Assembly: GCA_036269895.1 (NCBI GenBank)
Contig: DATBDN010000076.1
Span: 10,815 to 74,814, forward strand
DNA from: DATBDN01 sp036269895
Lineage (GTDB): Bacteria > Actinomycetota > Thermoleophilia > Solirubrobacterales > Thermoleophilaceae
Length of the DNA: 64,000 nucleotides
Direction: 5' to 3'
Program-made: the position numbers and the translations under genes
Notes under the pieces: model-generated
Told to the model about the DNA's origin: nothing
The model's input: the letters and a program-made list of their open reading frames with translations, nothing else
Database searches by the model: none
Part shown: positions 10,858 to 19,816 of the stretch, one piece after another
How the letters are laid out: the number at the start of each line of letters is the position of its first letter
How positions within the stretch are numbered: the stretch's first letter is position 1

Positions 10858-11228
10858 TCTGGCGAGTCATCGGGATCGTCCACGAACGGAAGTCGCGGCT
10901 CGAGCCCGGAAACCTCGAAGACCCGCTGCACGGCACCGGGCCCCCTGACTACGCGCAGGTCGAAACCGTCGCGCGACGCGAGCTCGTGGAGCTCGAGGAC
11001 GTAGCGCAGGCCCGACGTGTCCATGAAGCCCACCTCGCGCAGATCGAGGACAAGGTCATCCCCGGGCTCTTTCGCACGCTCGACTGCTCCCCGCACGAGG
11101 TCGACCGTCGCGAGGTCGATCTCGCCGCGCGGAACGACAACGAGGCCCGATCGCAGGCGGCGCGTATCTACGTCGAAGTTGCCCGGAGCGGCCACGAGTC
11201 CGGGTGTCATCCTTGCATTTCTTGACAC
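10854..11228 (-). CDS. STAS domain anti-anti-sigma factor
   Basis: 124 aa, essentially one STAS domain: VVVPRGEIDLATVDLVRGAVE, then DLVLDLREVGFMDTSGLRYVLE, where the Ser of DTSG is the residue usually phosphorylated by an RsbW/SpoIIAB-type kinase. The C-terminus (FVDDPDDSPE) is acidic. It overlaps the SpoIIE phosphatase gene by 4 bases, which strongly suggests a substrate-phosphatase pair in a partner-switching pathway. The sigma factor and anti-sigma kinase it would control are not in this cluster. It is 17 bp downstream of the substrate-binding lipoprotein gene on the same strand. Confidence 0.93.
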   Translation of the reverse strand: MSRNARMTPGLVAAPGNFDVDTRRLRSGLVVVPRGEIDLATVDLVRGAVERAKEPGDDLVLDLREVGFMDTSGLRYVLELHELASRDGFDLRVVRGPGAVQRVFEVSGLEPRLPFVDDPDDSPE

Positions 11229-11245
11229 CAGATGGTGGTCAAGAT

Positions 11246-12142
11246 TCAGCCCGGGTTGCCCGTTTTGATGAAGCGGGCCGCTACATCAGCGGGTTTTCTC
11301 CCTTTCAGGTCGACTTCGGCATTCATGCGGCGCATTACGTCAGTGGTCAGACGCCGACTGAGTGCGTCGAGCGGACCGGTGAGCGCCGCGCCGTACTTGC
11401 GAGCCAGGTCGCGCCGGATGACAGGCGCAAGGTTCTGAAAGGCGAACAGGTTGAGCGGGTCGGTCAGCACGCGATAACGGCGCGCTGACAGCTGGCCCTC
11501 GGTCGTGAAGACGGCGAGCACATCGACCTTGCCCTTGTCGAGTGAGTTGTAGCGCCCTGGAAACTGGAGCGGCACGAATCGGAACCCCTTCAGCCCGTAC
11601 ACGGAGTCCAGTCCCACCGAGCCCTCGAAGCGCGTCTGGAATTCCGGCAGCGCGCCCAGGCGCATGCCGTGCACCTTCTTGAGGTCGGCAATCGAGCGGA
11701 GATCGTGTTTCTTCGCGAACGCGGGCATCACCGCGAGCGCGTTCGAGTCGCTGAACGGCGTCGACTTGAGCATCGTGAAGCCGCGCTTCTCCTCGAAGGC
11801 TTTCGCGCGACGGTACGTCTCCGCCGCCGTCCCCGGCCGCCGCCTGTCGCCGGCGATCTCGGTCAGCAGCACGCCGCTGTACTCGGGGTACATGTCGAGG
11901 CTGCCGGCGGTGAGCGCCTTGTCGATGATCTCCGAGCTGCCTATGTCGCTCTTGAGGATCACCTTGAACCCGGCCTTCCGCAGCGTTTGCGCATAGAGCT
12001 GGCCGAGGATGTACTGCTCCGTGAAGTTCTTCGTGCCGATCGTGATCGTCGGCAGCGCGGACTTCTTCTTGTCGTCGCTGCCGCCTCCACAGCCGACGAG
12101 AGCCGCGACGAAGGCGGCCGCGATCAGCACTCGCGCGCGCAC
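11246..12142 (-). CDS. Glycine betaine/choline-type (ProX/OpuAC) substrate-binding lipoprotein
   Basis: 298 aa from GTG 12142. A lipoprotein signal peptide ends in the lipobox ALVGC (Cys18) followed by a Gly/Asp/Lys linker. The body matches the OpuAC/ProX type: ITIGTKNFTEQYILGQLYAQ, LKSDIGSSEIIDKALTAGSLDMYPEYSG, and ALPEFQTRFEG. Family members bind quaternary ammonium compatible solutes for ABC import. No permease or ATPase gene accompanies it. Its start overlaps the stop of the histidine kinase gene (TAGTG), so it may serve signalling as well as, or instead of, transport. Confidence 0.9.
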   Translation of the reverse strand: MRARVLIAAAFVAALVGCGGGSDDKKKSALPTITIGTKNFTEQYILGQLYAQTLRKAGFKVILKSDIGSSEIIDKALTAGSLDMYPEYSGVLLTEIAGDRRRPGTAAETYRRAKAFEEKRGFTMLKSTPFSDSNALAVMPAFAKKHDLRSIADLKKVHGMRLGALPEFQTRFEGSVGLDSVYGLKGFRFVPLQFPGRYNSLDKGKVDVLAVFTTEGQLSARRYRVLTDPLNLFAFQNLAPVIRRDLARKYGAALTGPLDALSRRLTTDVMRRMNAEVDLKGRKPADVAARFIKTGNPG

Positions 12143-13674
12143 TAGGCGCCCACTCCGCCGTCGAACGAACCGACGCTCGACGGGCGCCGGCCCGCCGCCG
12201 GCAGCGTGAAGCGGAACGTGCTTCCCTGGTTCGGCGCGCTCTGCGCCCAGATGCGCCCGCCGTGCTGCTCGATGATGCGCTCGCAGACGGCCAGGCCGAT
12301 GCCGGTGCCGGGATAGTCCTCCTCCGCGTGGAGGCGGTGGAACGGCTGGAAAATGCGCTCAGCCTGACCTGGGTCCATGCCGATGCCATTGTCCGTCACG
12401 GCGAAGATCGCTGTGTGACCTTGCACCTCGGCGGTGACGCGCACGACAGGGGTGTCGTCCGCGAACTTGAGCGCGTTGCTGATCAGGTTGAGGAAAACCT
12501 GTCGGAGCTTGCGGGCGTCGCCGAGGATCACAGGCAGTTGCTCAACGGTGACATCGCCTCCGGATTGCTCGATCGAACCCGCCAGCATCTCGAGAGCTTC
12601 GCCGGCGAGCTCTTTCATCTCGACGGGCTCGCTCAGGAGCTCCCCGCGGCCCGCGCGCGAGTACTCGAGCAGGTCGCGGATGAGTGTCCGCGCCTTCACC
12701 GTCGCAGCGTTGATGCCCTCGACGAGTTGCTGGCCCCCGTTCAGGTCGCGCGCATGACGCTGCTCGAGCAGCTGCGCGTACATCGAGATCGTCGCGAGGG
12801 GCGCCTGCAGGTCGTGTGAGGTGACCGATGCGAATTGCTCGAGCTCGCGATTGGAGCGCTCGAGCTCGCGCGACCGCTCGGCCAGGGCTTCCGAGCTCGC
12901 CTCGAGCGAGTCGGCCATCGAGTTGAAGGCGCGCGCGAGGTCGCCGAGCTCGTCGTCGCGGACCGGCGGCACGCGCGCGGTCATGTCGCCCTCGGCGAGG
13001 CGGCGGCTGGCCTCGGCAACCGTGAGCACCGGACGCACGACCGATTGGCGCAGGTAGTACCACGCCGCGAGGGCGAGCAGCAGGACCAGGACGACTCCGC
13101 CCCAGCCGGCCGTGATCGCGCGGCTGGAAGTCTTCTCGGCACTGTGCTCGCGCTGCACGGCCAGCGCCTGCTCCTGCGCGAACAGCCGCGCGAAGCTGGC
13201 CCGCAGCTCGTCGATGCGAACGCGGCCGGTGCCCGTGACGATCACGCTCTGTGCGACCCGCGGGCGCTGCCGCGCGAGGCCAAGCAGGGGCGTGGCCCAC
13301 AGATTCACGTAGTCGTCGATCTGCTGCCTGATCCGCCGCACCTGCGCCTGCTGTGACGGCACGTCCGAGACGAGCCGCTCGAGCTTGCGCACCTGGCTCG
13401 GGTAGACCTTCAGCCCCGAGTTCCACGGCTCGAGCTGGCGCTCGCGACCGCTCGCGACAAAGCCACGCAAGCCGGTCTCGAGGCTGATGACGGTCTTCTC
13501 GAGGTCGGTGCCGGCCGTGATCGCCTCCTGGGACCGCAGGGCCAGCTTGCCGGCGTCACGCTGGTTGCTTACGGCGAAAACGAGCAGCACGAAGGCCGCG
13601 CCGAGGAGCAGCGCGATGAGCCCGCCCACTAACGCCATCCGGGCGGTGATTCGCTTGGAGAGCTGACGTCGCAC
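12142..13674 (-). CDS. CHASE3 sensor histidine kinase
   Basis: 510 aa, GTG start at 13674. Membrane helix at about 13-33, an extracytoplasmic CHASE3-like helical sensor (about 38-180, containing TVISLETGLRGFVASG), a second membrane helix (about 190-207), HAMP (about 208-262) and a short coiled coil. HisKA follows, with the phospho-accepting His in FASVTSHDLQAPLATI, then HATPase_c with the N box (NLISNALKFAD), G1 (VTDNGIGMDPG) and G2 (PGTGIGLAVCE). No response regulator gene is adjacent, so it is orphaned. It is translationally coupled to the betaine-type binding protein and lies upstream of a STAS/SpoIIE pair. Confidence 0.94.
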   Translation of the reverse strand: MRRQLSKRITARMALVGGLIALLLGAAFVLLVFAVSNQRDAGKLALRSQEAITAGTDLEKTVISLETGLRGFVASGRERQLEPWNSGLKVYPSQVRKLERLVSDVPSQQAQVRRIRQQIDDYVNLWATPLLGLARQRPRVAQSVIVTGTGRVRIDELRASFARLFAQEQALAVQREHSAEKTSSRAITAGWGGVVLVLLLALAAWYYLRQSVVRPVLTVAEASRRLAEGDMTARVPPVRDDELGDLARAFNSMADSLEASSEALAERSRELERSNRELEQFASVTSHDLQAPLATISMYAQLLEQRHARDLNGGQQLVEGINAATVKARTLIRDLLEYSRAGRGELLSEPVEMKELAGEALEMLAGSIEQSGGDVTVEQLPVILGDARKLRQVFLNLISNALKFADDTPVVRVTAEVQGHTAIFAVTDNGIGMDPGQAERIFQPFHRLHAEEDYPGTGIGLAVCERIIEQHGGRIWAQSAPNQGSTFRFTLPAAGRRPSSVGSFDGGVGA

Positions 13675-13753
13675 GAGTCCAGGGATTGCGCATCTTGCGC
13701 GTGGCCCTAGGGTAGCCCCGGAGTCGGTCCGAGGCCATCAGTTGGGGCAGTAT

Positions 13754-14140
13754 TCAGGCCGTTACCAGTGGTCCGAATGCCGACAACCGGGCGACCGGCT
13801 CGCCGGCGGACCGCACCCGCAGGCCCTCCGGGTAGCCGCCTCCGTCCCAGCGCTCGTGGTGGTGCCGGACGACGTCAAGCGCCTTGTCGAGGAACGGAAT
13901 GCCCTCGAGCATGCGCACGCCCTCCTCGGGGTGGCGGCGCATGAGCGCCCGCTCGTCGTCAGCCAGGCTGCCTGGCGCGCGGAGGATCGCGTCGGGGACG
14001 GCCAGCTTGCCGATGTCGTGCAGCAGGAAGCCGTAGGCCATCTGCGGATCGCGGGCCGCGCGCGGCCACTCCGAGCAACAGGCGAAACTTGAAGCGCGGC
14101 ACGCGCCCATGCCGTACCCGCCGGAGCGCGCGCCTCGCAC
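13754..14140 (-). pseudogene. HD-GYP domain fragment
   Basis: About 85 residues clearly belong to an HD-GYP c-di-GMP phosphodiesterase-type domain: MAYGFLLHDIGKLAVPDAIL (HD pair), RRHPEEGVRMLEGIPF, and VVRHHHERWDGGGYPEGL (HHE and GYP). The reading frame upstream of the ATG at 14041 makes no recognisable domain. The protein stops soon after PEGL instead of continuing through the usual LARIIAVADAYDAMT helices. Both ends are therefore missing and several metal ligands are lost. It is wedged between the phosphoketolase gene and the kinase gene. A short expressed relic cannot be excluded, but an active enzyme is unlikely. Confidence 0.75.
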
Positions 14141-14152
14141 TAGTACGTTCGT

Positions 14153-16537
14153 CTAGTCAGCAGCGGCCGGCCACGTCCAGTCGCGGACGTCGGGCATGTC
14201 GTCGCCGACCTCGGTGGTGTACGCGCGGTGGCGCAGTCGCTCGTCGACCATCTGTTGACGTAGGAGCGCCGCCTGCGACCCGAGCCCCGGCACGCGGTCG
14301 ACCACGTCAATGACCAGATGGAAGCGGTCGACGTCGTTGAGCATGACCATGTCGAACGGCGTCGTCGTCGTCCCCTCCTCGTTGTAGCCGCGCACGTGGA
14401 TGTTGTGGTGACCGGAGCGCCGATACGTGAGCCGGTGAATCAGCGAGGGATAGCCGTGGTAGGCGAAGATCACCGGTTTGCCGGCGGTGAAGATGGCGTC
14501 GAACTCGCGGTCCGGCATCCCATGCGGGTGCCTTGCCTCCGGCTGCAGCCGCATCAGGTCAACCACGTTGACCACCCGCACCTTCAACTCGGGCAGGTGC
14601 TGCTGCAACAGCGCGGCCGCCGAGACCGTCTCGAGCGTCGGGACGTCGCCGCAGCAGCCCAGCACCACGTCCGGCTCGCCGGCGCCGTCGGTTGAGGCCC
14701 ACTCCCAGATGCCGAGCCCGCGTGCACAGTGTGCGACAGCCTCGTCCATCGTCAGGTAGTCGAGTGACGGCTGCTTGCCGGCGACGATCACGTTCACGTA
14801 GTGCTTCGAGCGCAGGCAGTGGTCGGCCACCGACAGGAGGCAGTTCGTGTCCGGCGGCAGGTAGACCCGCACGATCTCGGCCTTCTTGTTGACCACGTGG
14901 TCGATGAAGCCGGGGTCCTGGTGGGAGAAGCCGTTGTGGTCCTGGCGCCAGACGTGCGAGGACAGCAGGTAGTTGAGCGAAGGGATCGGAGCGCGCCACG
15001 GAATCGCGCGCGTCGTCTTCAGCCACTTCGCATGCTGGTTGAACATCGAGTCGATGATGTGGATGAACGCCTCGTAGCAGTTGAAGAGGCCGTGACGCCC
15101 GGTCAGCGTGTAGCCCTCGAGCCAGCCCTGACAGAGGTGCTCGGACAGGACCTCCATCACCTGGCCCCTCGGCGCCAGGTGATCGTCGTCGTCCTTCAGC
15201 TCGGCCATCCAGACCCGGTCGGTTGCCTCGAAGACCGCTTGGAGCCGGTTCGATGCCGTCTCGTCGGGGCCCATGATCCGGAAGCGGTCCGGGTTGCGGC
15301 GCACGACGTCGCGGAGGAAGCCGCCGAGCACCCGCGTGGCCTCGTTGGTGGCCCGCGCCGGTGAGCGAACCTCGACCGCGTAGTCGCGGAAGTCCGGCAT
15401 GTCGAGCGGCCGGGTCAAGAGCCCGCCGTTCGCATGCGGGCTTGCGCTCATGCGCTTCGAGCCGAGCGGCGCCAGCGAGGTGATGTCGGGCTGGGCGGCG
15501 CCGGACTCGTCGAAGAGGTCCCGCGGGTCGTAGCTGCGCATCCACTCCTCGAGCGCCTTCAGATGCGCGTCGTTCTCGCGGATGTTCGCCAGTGGCACCT
15601 GGTGCGAACGCCAGGAGCCCTCGGTCTTCTTCCCGTCGACCTCCTTCGGGCCGGTCCAGCCCTTCGGGTGGGCGAAGACGATCATCGGCCAGCGCGGCCG
15701 GCCCGTGAATCCCTCCTCGCGGGCCAGGCGCTGGATCTCGGCGATCTCGTCGAAGACCGTGTCGAACGTGGCCGCGAGCTCCTGGTGCATCTGGTCGGGA
15801 TCGCTGCCTTCCACGAAATGCGGCGCGTAGCCGTAGCCCTCGAGCAGTGAGCGCAGCTCGTCGCGCGGGATGCGGGCGAGCACCGTCGGGTTCGCGATCT
15901 TGTAACCGTTGAGGTGCAGCACGGGAAGCACGGCGCCGTCGGTGACCGGGTTCAGGAACTTGTTCGAGTGCCAGCTGGCGGCGAGCGGTCCCGTCTCCGC
16001 CTCACCATCCCCCACGACGCAGAGCGCGACGAGGCCGGGGTTGTCGAAGACCGCGCCGTACGCGTGCACCAGCGCGTAGCCGAGCTCACCGCCCTCGTGG
16101 ATCGAGCCCGGCGTCTCCGGCGCGACGTGGCTCGGAATCCCGCCGGGGAAAGAAAACTGGCGGAAGAGCCTGTGCAGCCCCTCCTCGTCCCGGCCGATGT
16201 TCGGGTAGACCTCGCTGTAGGTGCCGTCGAGGTATGTGCTCGCGACCAGGCCGGGGCCGCCGTGCCCGGGGCCGGTGATGAAGATCGCGTCCAGGTCGCG
16301 GTGCCGGATGATCCGGTTCATGTGCGCGTAGAGGAAGTTCAGGCCGGGCGTGGTCCCCCAGTGCCCGAGCAGTCGCGGCTTCACGTGGTCGCGCGAGAGC
16401 GGCTCGCGCAGCAGCGGGTTGTCGAGGAGATAGATCTGGCCGGCGGAGAGGTAGTTGGCGGCGCGCCACCAGCGGTCGATGAGGCGCAGCTCGTCGGGAG
16501 CAAGAGGCCGGAGTTCGTCAGTTGCGGCTGAGGTCAC
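14153..16537 (-). CDS. xfp: Phosphoketolase (xylulose 5-P/fructose 6-P)
   Basis: The GTG at 16537 is preferred because CAGGGAG sits 8 bases upstream and gives 794 aa, the normal family length; an ATG at 16588 would overlap the divergent cupin gene. TPP-dependent enzyme cleaving xylulose 5-phosphate or fructose 6-phosphate to acetyl phosphate plus an aldose phosphate. Visible motifs: GHWGTTPGLNFLYAHMNR, ITGPGHGGPG, SHVAPETPGSIHEGGELGY, VVGDGEAETGPLA with the diphosphate/Mg motif, and HQDPGFIDHV in the pyrimidine-binding half. It indicates a phosphoketolase bypass producing acetyl-P. No acetate kinase or phosphotransacetylase is adjacent. Confidence 0.95.
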   Translation of the reverse strand: MTSAATDELRPLAPDELRLIDRWWRAANYLSAGQIYLLDNPLLREPLSRDHVKPRLLGHWGTTPGLNFLYAHMNRIIRHRDLDAIFITGPGHGGPGLVASTYLDGTYSEVYPNIGRDEEGLHRLFRQFSFPGGIPSHVAPETPGSIHEGGELGYALVHAYGAVFDNPGLVALCVVGDGEAETGPLAASWHSNKFLNPVTDGAVLPVLHLNGYKIANPTVLARIPRDELRSLLEGYGYAPHFVEGSDPDQMHQELAATFDTVFDEIAEIQRLAREEGFTGRPRWPMIVFAHPKGWTGPKEVDGKKTEGSWRSHQVPLANIRENDAHLKALEEWMRSYDPRDLFDESGAAQPDITSLAPLGSKRMSASPHANGGLLTRPLDMPDFRDYAVEVRSPARATNEATRVLGGFLRDVVRRNPDRFRIMGPDETASNRLQAVFEATDRVWMAELKDDDDHLAPRGQVMEVLSEHLCQGWLEGYTLTGRHGLFNCYEAFIHIIDSMFNQHAKWLKTTRAIPWRAPIPSLNYLLSSHVWRQDHNGFSHQDPGFIDHVVNKKAEIVRVYLPPDTNCLLSVADHCLRSKHYVNVIVAGKQPSLDYLTMDEAVAHCARGLGIWEWASTDGAGEPDVVLGCCGDVPTLETVSAAALLQQHLPELKVRVVNVVDLMRLQPEARHPHGMPDREFDAIFTAGKPVIFAYHGYPSLIHRLTYRRSGHHNIHVRGYNEEGTTTTPFDMVMLNDVDRFHLVIDVVDRVPGLGSQAALLRQQMVDERLRHRAYTTEVGDDMPDVRDWTWPAAAD

Positions 16538-16554
16538 AGGCTTTACTCCCTGAA

Positions 16555-16923
16555 ATGGCAGTGATCCGAGTCGAGCAACGGGAAGCATTCATAACAGCTG
16601 ACGGCTCAGAGATCCGCGAGCTCGCCGGCATCCCGTCCGGCAATGCGGTGAACCAGTCGCTGGCACAGGCCAAGGTGCCCGCGGGCGGCGACACGATCGA
16701 GCACTACCACCGAATGACCGAGGAGATCTATCTCTTCACGGGCGGCCACGGGACGATGCGGCTCGGCGACGAGGAGTTCGCCGTCGAAGCCGGCGACTCC
16801 GTCGTGATTCCGCCAGGCGTTCGCCACAAGCTGTGGGCAAAGGGCGATGCCGATCTCGTGCTGTTCTGCTGCTGCGCCCCCGCGTACACGCACGAGGACA
16901 CGGTCCTGCTAGAGCAGCGCTAG
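16555..16923 (+). CDS. Single-domain cupin protein
   Basis: 122 aa from ATG 16555. A compact cupin_2 beta-barrel: IEHYHRMTEEIYLFTGGHGTMRLG supplies the first motif (H-x-H, E, G) and GDSVVIPPGVRHKLWA the second (final His). Metal binding through those His/Glu residues is likely, but the substrate is unknown; such proteins range from isomerases to sugar or polyketide enzymes. It starts 18 bases from the divergent phosphoketolase start, so the promoters must overlap the coding sequences or be shared. Its 3' end overlaps the converging DUF202 gene by 15 bases. Confidence 0.85.
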   Translation: MAVIRVEQREAFITADGSEIRELAGIPSGNAVNQSLAQAKVPAGGDTIEHYHRMTEEIYLFTGGHGTMRLGDEEFAVEAGDSVVIPPGVRHKLWAKGDADLVLFCCCAPAYTHEDTVLLEQR

Positions 16924-17181
16924 CACCAGCGAGCCCGCAGCCGCGGTCAAGCTGCAGGCCAGCGCCAGGTGCACCGCTCTGCGCGGATTCGCGCGCGGAC
17001 CCACGAACTGCAGGACGGCAGCGAGCGCGGCGAGCACGAACGCGATCGCGAACGCCGCCAGCGGATGCTTCCCGGCAAGCCCGGCCCTGAGGCTGAGGAT
17101 GGCCACGATCGCCACGCCGAACGTGTAGCGCTGCCAGGCGAGCTGGGTTCGCTCCGAGGCGAGCCCCGGGTCCTGCGTCAC
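16909..17181 (-). CDS. DUF202-like small membrane protein, second of pair
   Basis: 90 aa from GTG 17181, which overlaps the stop of the upstream DUF202 gene (GTGA). The N-terminal SERTQLAWQRYTFG is the DUF202 signature (xxRTxLAWxR), followed by three hydrophobic helices at about 20-35, 42-60 and 68-90. Integral cytoplasmic-membrane protein of unknown function; paired DUF202 genes are a recurrent arrangement. The 3' end overlaps the converging cupin gene. Confidence 0.8.
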   Translation of the reverse strand: MTQDPGLASERTQLAWQRYTFGVAIVAILSLRAGLAGKHPLAAFAIAFVLAALAAVLQFVGPRANPRRAVHLALACSLTAAAGSLVLALL

Positions 17182-17513
17182 AGGGCGTGCACCACCGCGA
17201 GCACGAGCGCGCCGAGCGACAGCAGAGCGAAGCAGGTCGCGATCACCAGGGGCATGCGCGATGGCGGTAGGGCGCTTCCGCGGGCCATCGCGTCCTCGTT
17301 GGCGCGCCAGCGGCTGTAGCTGCTCGCGGCCACGATCGCGCCGAGCACGATCAGCGGCAGAGCCAGCGCGAGCCGGGCGGTCCGCCCGGTATCGAGGAAC
17401 TGCTCGACGGCCAGCCCGCCGCCGATCAGCGCGAGCGCGGTGCGGTTCCACGCCAGGAACGTGCGCTCGTTCGCCATCGTGAAGCGTGGATCGGGCGCCG
17501 GCACGAACGGCAT
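17178..17513 (-). CDS. DUF202 (YidH-like) membrane protein, first of pair
   Basis: 111 aa. FTMANERTFLAWNRTALALIGGGLAVE is the diagnostic DUF202 N-terminus, followed by two further membrane helices at about 48-63 and 88-108. It resembles Escherichia coli YidH, whose biochemical role is not established. Overlap of its stop with the GTG of the next gene indicates translational coupling and probably a hetero-oligomeric membrane complex. The ATG at 17513 is separated from the divergent efflux pump gene by about 110 bp. Confidence 0.85.
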   Translation of the reverse strand: MPFVPAPDPRFTMANERTFLAWNRTALALIGGGLAVEQFLDTGRTARLALALPLIVLGAIVAASSYSRWRANEDAMARGSALPPSRMPLVIATCFALLSLGALVLAVVHAL

Positions 17514-17624
17514 TCAACCGAGTCCTCCCGAGGGAGGATCACGAATCATCCGACTGGGCGACGCCGTAATGGTTCGTCGGGCATACCTTCGCCTCACATG
17601 GGACTCCACGGAGGGGAAGGCGAA

Positions 17625-19067
17625 ATGCAAACTGCTTCCAGGCACCGCAGTTGGACGCTTGCGGTCGTGTCGCTTGCGACCGCCATGCTCATGCTGGACA
17701 TCGCGGTCGTCAACACGGCGATCAGCGACATGGGGCGCGACCTGCACACGGGCCTGGACGGCCTGAAGTGGGTCGTCGACGCCTACACGCTGGCGCTCGC
17801 GGCGGTCGTGCTGACGACTGGTTCGCTGGCCGACCGACTGGGCCGCAAGCTCGTGTTCACGACCGGCATGGTCGTTTTCACCGTGAGCTCGGCGGCGGCC
17901 GCTGCGGCAACCGACATCACGATGCTGAACATCATCCGCGCGGTCCAGGGACTGGGCGCGGCGGCGATGTTCGCAACCTCGATGGCGCTGCTGGCGCACG
18001 AGTTCCCGCAGGCGCAGGAGCGCGCGAAGGCGCTGGGCGTCTACGGCGCGACGATCGGCGCATCGTTCGCAGTGGGCCCGCTGGTCGGCGGCGCGCTCAC
18101 GAGCGGCTTTGGCTGGCGCTCGATCTTCATCATCAACATCCCTATCGGGATCGCGGCGCTGGCAATCACGCGCAAGTACGTACGCGAGTCGCGTGACCCG
18201 CAGCCGCGCCGGATCGACTGGGCCGGGCAGACCGCCCTGACCGGTGGCCTGTTCCTGCTCGTCCTCGCACTGCTGCGCGGCAACGACGTCGGCTGGGGCT
18301 CGTCGCAGATCGTCGCCCAGCTGGCCGGCGCCGGCGTGCTGCTGGCGATCTTCGTCGCGATCGAGCGGCGTGTGAAGGATCCGATGCTCCCGCTCGGCTT
18401 GTTCAAGGTGCCGTCGTTCGCGGGCGCGCAGATCGCCGCGTTCTCGATCTCGGCGTCGCTGTTTGCCGTCTACATCTACGCGACGATCTACCTGCAGCAG
18501 GTGCTCGGCCTGAGCGCGATCGAGGCGGGCCTGGTCTACCTCCCGGGCACGTTCCTGAACGCGGCAGTCTCGGGTGCGACAGCGGGCGTCGCCGACAAGG
18601 TGAGCGCACGCGTATTGGTCAGCGCCGGCCTTGCGCTCGTGGCAGGCGGCCTGCTGCTGATGACGATTCCGGACGCGAACTCGAGCTGGGTCGCGCTCGA
18701 GCCCGGAATGCTCATCGCGATGATCGGCACCGGCATGTTCAACCCGGCCGTGATCGCGGTTGCGCTGGGGTCCGTGTCCGAGAACCAGAGCGGTCTGGCT
18801 GCCGGCGTGAACGACACGTTCCGCCAGGCAGGCATCGCCGTGGGCGTCGCGGGCCTGGGCGCGATGATCCCGACCGCGGCGCTCGCCAAGGGCGACGTGA
18901 CCAGCTACGTTGGCGGCTTGCACAACGCCCTGGCCGTCGGCGCAGGGCTGGCCGCGGTCGGCGCAGTCGCCGCGGCCTACCTGATCCGCCCCGTGCTGCA
19001 GGCACGGCGCGAGTCGGCGGCCGTCCAAGTCCAGGCGCAGCAGGTCGCGCTGGAGCCGTGCGCGTAG
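17625..19067 (+). CDS. DHA2-type MFS drug efflux transporter
   Basis: The ATG at 17625 is chosen over one 27 bases upstream because GGAGGGGAAGG lies just before it; this gives 480 aa. Fourteen membrane segments are predictable. The DHA2 motif A appears as GSLADRLGRKLVF and motif C as GATIGASFAVGPLVGG; LDIAVVNTAI is the usual first-helix signature. Proton-coupled export of a hydrophobic compound or drug is the family role. No regulator is adjacent. It converges with a glutamine amidotransferase gene, with a 16-bp gap. Confidence 0.92.
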   Translation: MQTASRHRSWTLAVVSLATAMLMLDIAVVNTAISDMGRDLHTGLDGLKWVVDAYTLALAAVVLTTGSLADRLGRKLVFTTGMVVFTVSSAAAAAATDITMLNIIRAVQGLGAAAMFATSMALLAHEFPQAQERAKALGVYGATIGASFAVGPLVGGALTSGFGWRSIFIINIPIGIAALAITRKYVRESRDPQPRRIDWAGQTALTGGLFLLVLALLRGNDVGWGSSQIVAQLAGAGVLLAIFVAIERRVKDPMLPLGLFKVPSFAGAQIAAFSISASLFAVYIYATIYLQQVLGLSAIEAGLVYLPGTFLNAAVSGATAGVADKVSARVLVSAGLALVAGGLLLMTIPDANSSWVALEPGMLIAMIGTGMFNPAVIAVALGSVSENQSGLAAGVNDTFRQAGIAVGVAGLGAMIPTAALAKGDVTSYVGGLHNALAVGAGLAAVGAVAAAYLIRPVLQARRESAAVQVQAQQVALEPCA

Positions 19068-19083
19068 GCGTTGCACGGGAGGG

Positions 19084-19791
19084 TCAGAGCAATCGTGTAA
19101 CGACGAACCGCGCGAAGCCACCAAAGATCCCCTCCGCGGTGGCACGCTGCCCGGGCAGGTGGAGTCGATCCGCCTCCCGGGCAGCACTCTCTTCCACGCC
19201 CGCTTCCTGCAGCCAGTCGACGTCGGTGTACCAGCCGTTCAGGGCATCGGCGTCGGCCTCGGGGTGGAACTGAATCCCCCAGGCGCTGTCGCGCCAGCGG
19301 AACGCCTCTCCCCCATCGCTGGCACGGGCCAGCAGCTCGACGGCGCCGGGCGGGGTCGAGAAGCCGTCCTCGTTCCAGTGCAGCGCGCGCACCGGACTCG
19401 GAAGGGGGGCGATCACCGGGTCGCCGTCCGCGGCGGGCAGCTTCTCGACCTCGGCCCACTTGACCATCCGAACCGGCAGGCGCTCGACGGTCCCGCCGAG
19501 CGCGTGGGCCAGCAGCTGGCCACCCAGGCAGACGCCGAGGATCGGCGTCCCGCGCTCGGCCTCCTCGCGCAGCAGCTCGGCCTCGGCGACCAGGTAGTCG
19601 TAGCGGTCGATGTCGCGCACGGACTGATCCCCGCCCAGACTGAGGATGGCGTCAGCCTCGCCCGGGGAAGGCAGCGGGTCGCCGCGCTTGAGATCGCGCT
19701 CGTCAACCGCCAGGCCGGCGGCCCGGATCGGGTTGGCCGCACCTCCGAGGAAGGTGCGGTCGAGGTGGTGAAGAACGACTAGCCGCGGCAT
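19084..19791 (-). CDS. Class I glutamine amidotransferase-like protein
   Basis: 235 aa from ATG 19791 (MPRLVVLHHLDRTFLGG), the only start that leaves room for the divergent acetyltransferase. The nucleophile elbow is GVCLGGQLLAHALGG and the catalytic His-Glu lies in WGIQFHPEAD, so the triad is complete. Stand-alone proteins of this type are often annotated GMP-synthase-like and may hydrolyse gamma-glutamyl or glutamine amides. No synthase partner is present. Overlapping 5' regions with the GNAT gene (25-bp gap) imply a shared promoter region. Confidence 0.88.
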   Translation of the reverse strand: MPRLVVLHHLDRTFLGGAANPIRAAGLAVDERDLKRGDPLPSPGEADAILSLGGDQSVRDIDRYDYLVAEAELLREEAERGTPILGVCLGGQLLAHALGGTVERLPVRMVKWAEVEKLPAADGDPVIAPLPSPVRALHWNEDGFSTPPGAVELLARASDGGEAFRWRDSAWGIQFHPEADADALNGWYTDVDWLQEAGVEESAAREADRLHLPGQRATAEGIFGGFARFVVTRLL

Positions 19792-19816
19792 CGAGATGGC
19801 GAGATGATGCACGGCA

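Noticed and set aside
17514..19187. 557-codon minus-strand open frame opposite the DHA2 transporter
   Set aside because: His/Arg/Asp-rich shadow of the transporter coding sequence in a high-GC genome, with no domain; the plus-strand gene has clear membrane motifs.
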